Positions 61,241 to 64,000 of a stretch of DNA of 64,000 bases are shown here, in pieces; within the stretch, counting starts at the first letter, position 1, and each line of letters starts with the position of its first letter. Position numbers and translations under genes: made by a program. The DNA comes from Sipunculus nudus (lineage: Eukaryota > Annelida > Sipuncula > Golfingiida > Sipunculidae): contig CM049308.1 of assembly GCA_026874595.1 (NCBI GenBank), positions 42,477,327 through 42,541,326 on the forward strand, read 5' to 3'. Under the pieces are notes generated by a model. The model was given only the letters and a program-made list of their open reading frames with translations, made no database searches and was not told the DNA's origin.

Positions 61241-61559
61241 GATTTCCATTCTGGTTTCGGACTACTTGAAAGGGCAGTATCACACGCTTCCTCTCATTTA
61301 AATCCTGGCGTAAACCAGGCCCGGAAAATACTGCACCTGCGGGCCTTGGGTTGGTAAACATACCACCGAGGACCCCTGAAAGGCGCACTCGTGTGTGAGT
61401 GAAACATGGCCGTTGGGCACGACCTTCCCATTAAGCCTGCAGAGCGCTCACCCTGGGTTGGGGCCGACCGTGAAAAACCTCACTGCCTCGGCTGAGATTC
61501 GAACTCACGATCTTCCGGCTTTAAGGTCCTGCGCTCTACCACTGAGCCACAGAAGCCGG
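61241..61559 (-). mobile_element. tRNA-derived SINE
   Basis: On the minus strand the 5' head reads GGCTTCTGTGGCTCAGTGGT (box A like), then AGAGCGC, and GTGAGTTCGAATCTC (box B like) about 30 nt later. This is a tRNA-like pol III promoter. A ~240-bp unrelated body follows toward 61241. It lies next to a family A monomer, which it seems to interrupt. It is not a functional tRNA because the acceptor stem is not closed. Confidence 0.75.
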
Positions 61560-62040
61560 TCTTTTCTCTTCATTTATGAGACTTTCAAAAATGAGGTCGC
61601 CTGTTAACAGGGCACAAATTGTAACATTGGACTTGGAATCTTCTAATTTGACATCCAGGGAGGTCCATGAAAAATCTCCCTGGAAACCTTTAATTAGGTC
61701 CCTGTTACCCATATTCTCTTATAAGGGGCTTATAAGCATCCCCCCCCCCCCCAGCATAATTGAAAATTTGATAGAAAGGCAGGGCACAAATCATAACCAT
61801 TAGACCCAGAATCTTCTAACCTGACATCCTGAGAATTCCTCAGATGTTCTCCCCAGACACCTTAAATTTGGTCACTGTGACCTATATTCTCAGAGTTTTT
61901 GGGTATGTTTGAGTACTGCAGAAATAATGCAAAATACACACAAATTGCCAGATACCTCAGGAAAGGCTGCTTAGATTGTCATCAAATTTGTTGTGCTTAT
62001 GGGTCTTAATGAACTTAAGCTAATATGCGTGAACAATGAT
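61560..62040 (+). repeat. diverged family A monomer(s)
   Basis: TTTTCTCTTCATTTATGAGAC, GGGCACAAATTGTAAC and CTGGAAACC blocks as in the 35-kb array, plus a run of 13-14 C near 61741. Confidence 0.6.
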
Positions 62041-63440
62041 GCCACCTACATTGTCTTAGCCCTTTAACCCTCATAACGGTCGAAACTGGCCGCCTTCCCA
62101 TTTCCTCATAACGGCTGAAACCGGCCGTAAAATACGGTCTGACAGAACATGGCATATTTATGTGCAAACAGATTACAATTACTTGATACTTGGTCACTGT
62201 TTAAATGACACCTTGTGGTTTTCATGTACGTCATTACTCGACCCATGACACCATTTTTCGGTCAAAAATAAGGAATTTTTTAAGTCTCCATGGTTTTAGA
62301 TTGCACAAGGCCCGGTTGCAAGCTGCTGGCCCGCAAGTCTGTGACACTACCGACCGATAACGGGGGCACTACCACGAAATTCTGTCCGTAAACATGTTTA
62401 TTTGTGATCACATGCTAGCTGAAGGTTTCACATGGTAAATAAAAGTGTCATTGATCGTAGTGTGCCACATCATAGATAAGCAGCAGTGTCCGTGTACTAC
62501 GTCACAGGTTGAGCCGCAGTGTTCTTTGACCCCTGACCCAAGTTCCATGTGACTTCTGACCTAGATGCATAATTTTGTTTGGTCACACCACAGATCAAGC
62601 TTTTTACCCAAGACAACAGACCTGCAGCAAGTGAACCAAGGGTCTAAAACTTGCGAATAATCTGTCAACAGGATTAGTGAGGGTTTCCTTTTATTATATC
62701 GATTGTCTGATTAGTTCAGAGTGACATAATGATGTCATTTCTATTCATTGTTGGACCTTTTGGTTTTCTTGTGGGATTGTGCCACAGGTGCGTGGACACA
62801 TCTAATACTAGACATATTTTGAGAGGCTGAGTGATAATCGATTGGTGCCTCGAAAGACAACCAGCTTTCAATAACAATGTAACATATTTAGATATTCCAG
62901 TGTTTCAATAATAAATGTGCATTTACAATTATCATTACCGATACTAATTATATTTTGATATCGATTTTGGGTAGGCCTGGCGACTATGGGGTTCTGGGCA
63001 AATAATCGGATGTTGATTGGACAATTTACTTACAGCCTATTAGGCTAAATGAAAAGTAAAAGATTCCTTAGAAATCGGTAATGTTGATAATTCCTGTAGA
63101 TAACATGTGACATATTCAAAGTTATTATTTAAGATTCACTTTTATGATGCTAAAAATAAATAGGCCTAATCATGCTTACTGGTCAACCGATCTTGGTAGT
63201 CATGTCTGGTGAGTTTTGACATGATCGACACGTGGTCGGCGTGACCAAGATCAGTTAAATTTTAACTGTCAAATGCATTTGTTAACAATTTGGCCAAATT
63301 TGGTCACAATTTTAAAGTCCATTTTTCAATTTTTACAATTTGCTGGGCTAAAAATTACATCATATTTACTTATTTAATAAGGCAAACAAACTGTTTCCAG
63401 GAACATGGCTGAACATACTGGAGTCGGAAAGCCGGGGATT
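62041..63440. other. intron sequence with a TTAA-CCCTCATAACGG motif
   Basis: At 62065-62140 TTAACCCTCATAACGG is followed by a second CCTCATAACGG about 35 bp on, each leading to GAAAC.GGCCG. TTAA plus CCCT resembles a piggyBac-type end, but no opposite end was found. The rest shows no gene. Confidence 0.3.
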
Positions 63441-63443
63441 TAT

Positions 63444-64000
63444 TAGCGAACCTGTGAGCTTATGCCATGGTGCGGCATCGTCCTTGTGCGTCATGCGTCG
63501 TGCGTCATCTGTACGTTAACCATAGCTATCTCAAAAACAGCAGGAGTTAGCATCACCAAATTTTTTGTAAATATTCAGTCATCCAAAAAACTATATCGGA
63601 TTTTGTTTATTTTATTTTTTACTGCATTTTCTTAGATTTTATAGGGAAAAAGCTAAAAAAACTTTAAAAATCTTCTTCTCCGAAAATGTCCAGCCAAATT
63701 GTCCAATATTTCACAGAAATGATCCCTGGAACAATCTTTCTCAAGTTTGTTCTAATGGTTCCAGTTTGGAGATTTTTGGCTGAGTTACAAGAGGTTGAAC
63801 TTTGTTAACTGTGCAAAAAAGCATATTAAAATTTAAATCTAAGAAATGGCTGGAGCTATCATAACCAAATTTTATGCCAATGTTGGTCACATAGGTCATA
63901 TCTGAAATTGAGGTATTGGTGGCGCCACCTGCATTGGTCTTTTTTGTACGGGGTCATCAGTGCCTGTATCACACTGAGGGCGACAAAAAAACTTCTTCTC
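63444..64000 (+). mobile_element. family B element, 5' part, cut by window end
   Basis: AGCGAACCTGTGAGCTTATG start, a CGTCATGCGTCGTGCGTC run, the CTTCTCCGAAAATG block and GGTGGCGCCACC at 63918-63929. It resembles 43964-44695 closely. Confidence 0.7.

Larger units (their letters stand above)
42117..64000 (+). other. POLE2 intron 3, incomplete, more than 21.8 kb
   Basis: No exon fitting the expected phase-2 continuation was found to the window end. Everything from here on is repeat or transposon sequence, annotated below. If the gene ends prematurely or is rearranged, part of this would be intergenic. Confidence 0.6.

Noticed and set aside
61500-61559. Genuine tRNA gene (-)
   Set aside because: Box A and box B are present, but acceptor-stem pairing and a terminal structure are lacking and a SINE body follows.

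Overview
The window is eukaryotic, invertebrate genomic DNA: it has spliced genes with GT-AG introns, AT-rich repeat-filled sequence and many transposons. The repeat vocabulary (AGCTCAGCTGAC... and AGCGAACCTGTG... dispersed elements, a BEL/Pao LTR element, an ISL2EU transposon, a tRNA-derived SINE) resembles what I associate with molluscs, especially bivalves. This placement is moderate-to-low confidence because no species-diagnostic gene is present.

One host gene is recognisable on the + strand: the 5' part of POLE2 (DNA polymerase epsilon subunit 2). Exon 1 is 23324-23388, exon 2 25979-26079 and exon 3 42041-42116. Phases match across both introns and the 80-residue N-terminus resembles the family's N-terminal helical domain. 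An E2F-like TTTGGCGGG lies 36 bp upstream of the ATG. Intron 2 is about 16 kb and intron 3 runs off the window after more than 21.8 kb. Both are filled with mobile DNA. No later exon was found.

Region 1113-17908 is a nested mosaic. A tyrosine-recombinase element, flanked by identical 40-bp direct repeats, carries about 440-bp tandem repeats at its 3' side. Its recombinase ORF is interrupted near the C-terminus by a minus-strand L1-clade LINE (2047-11047, 17-bp target duplication). One tandem unit is interrupted by a minus-strand BEL/Pao LTR retrotransposon (11640-17417, 5-bp target duplication). The BEL LTRs differ at only two positions by eye, yet the RT/RNase H part of pol is gone. The LINE itself holds about 3.9 kb of unexplained sequence between ORF1 and ORF2.

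Region 18101-23257 holds two large foldback elements. Their long inverted ends are built from iterated CGGAAGT/ACTTCCG motifs around AT-rich non-coding cores. The second ends 66 bp before the POLE2 start codon.

The POLE2 introns contain two families of probable Helentron/HINE-like non-autonomous elements that share the same end grammar (12-bp subterminal inverted repeats, a palindrome, then CTTGTT). They carry internal tandem arrays (about 337-bp monomers in a 673-bp higher-order duplication; about 278-bp units; about 32-bp units) and a recurrent perfect palindrome GGTGGCGCCACC. Also present are two copies of a TA-flanked 1-kb MITE, a tRNA-derived SINE, and a 4.37-kb ISL2EU-type transposon (52293-56657). 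The last encodes a THAP+DDE transposase on + and a SWIM/YqaJ-exonuclease/PHD protein on -, both broken by a few lesions.
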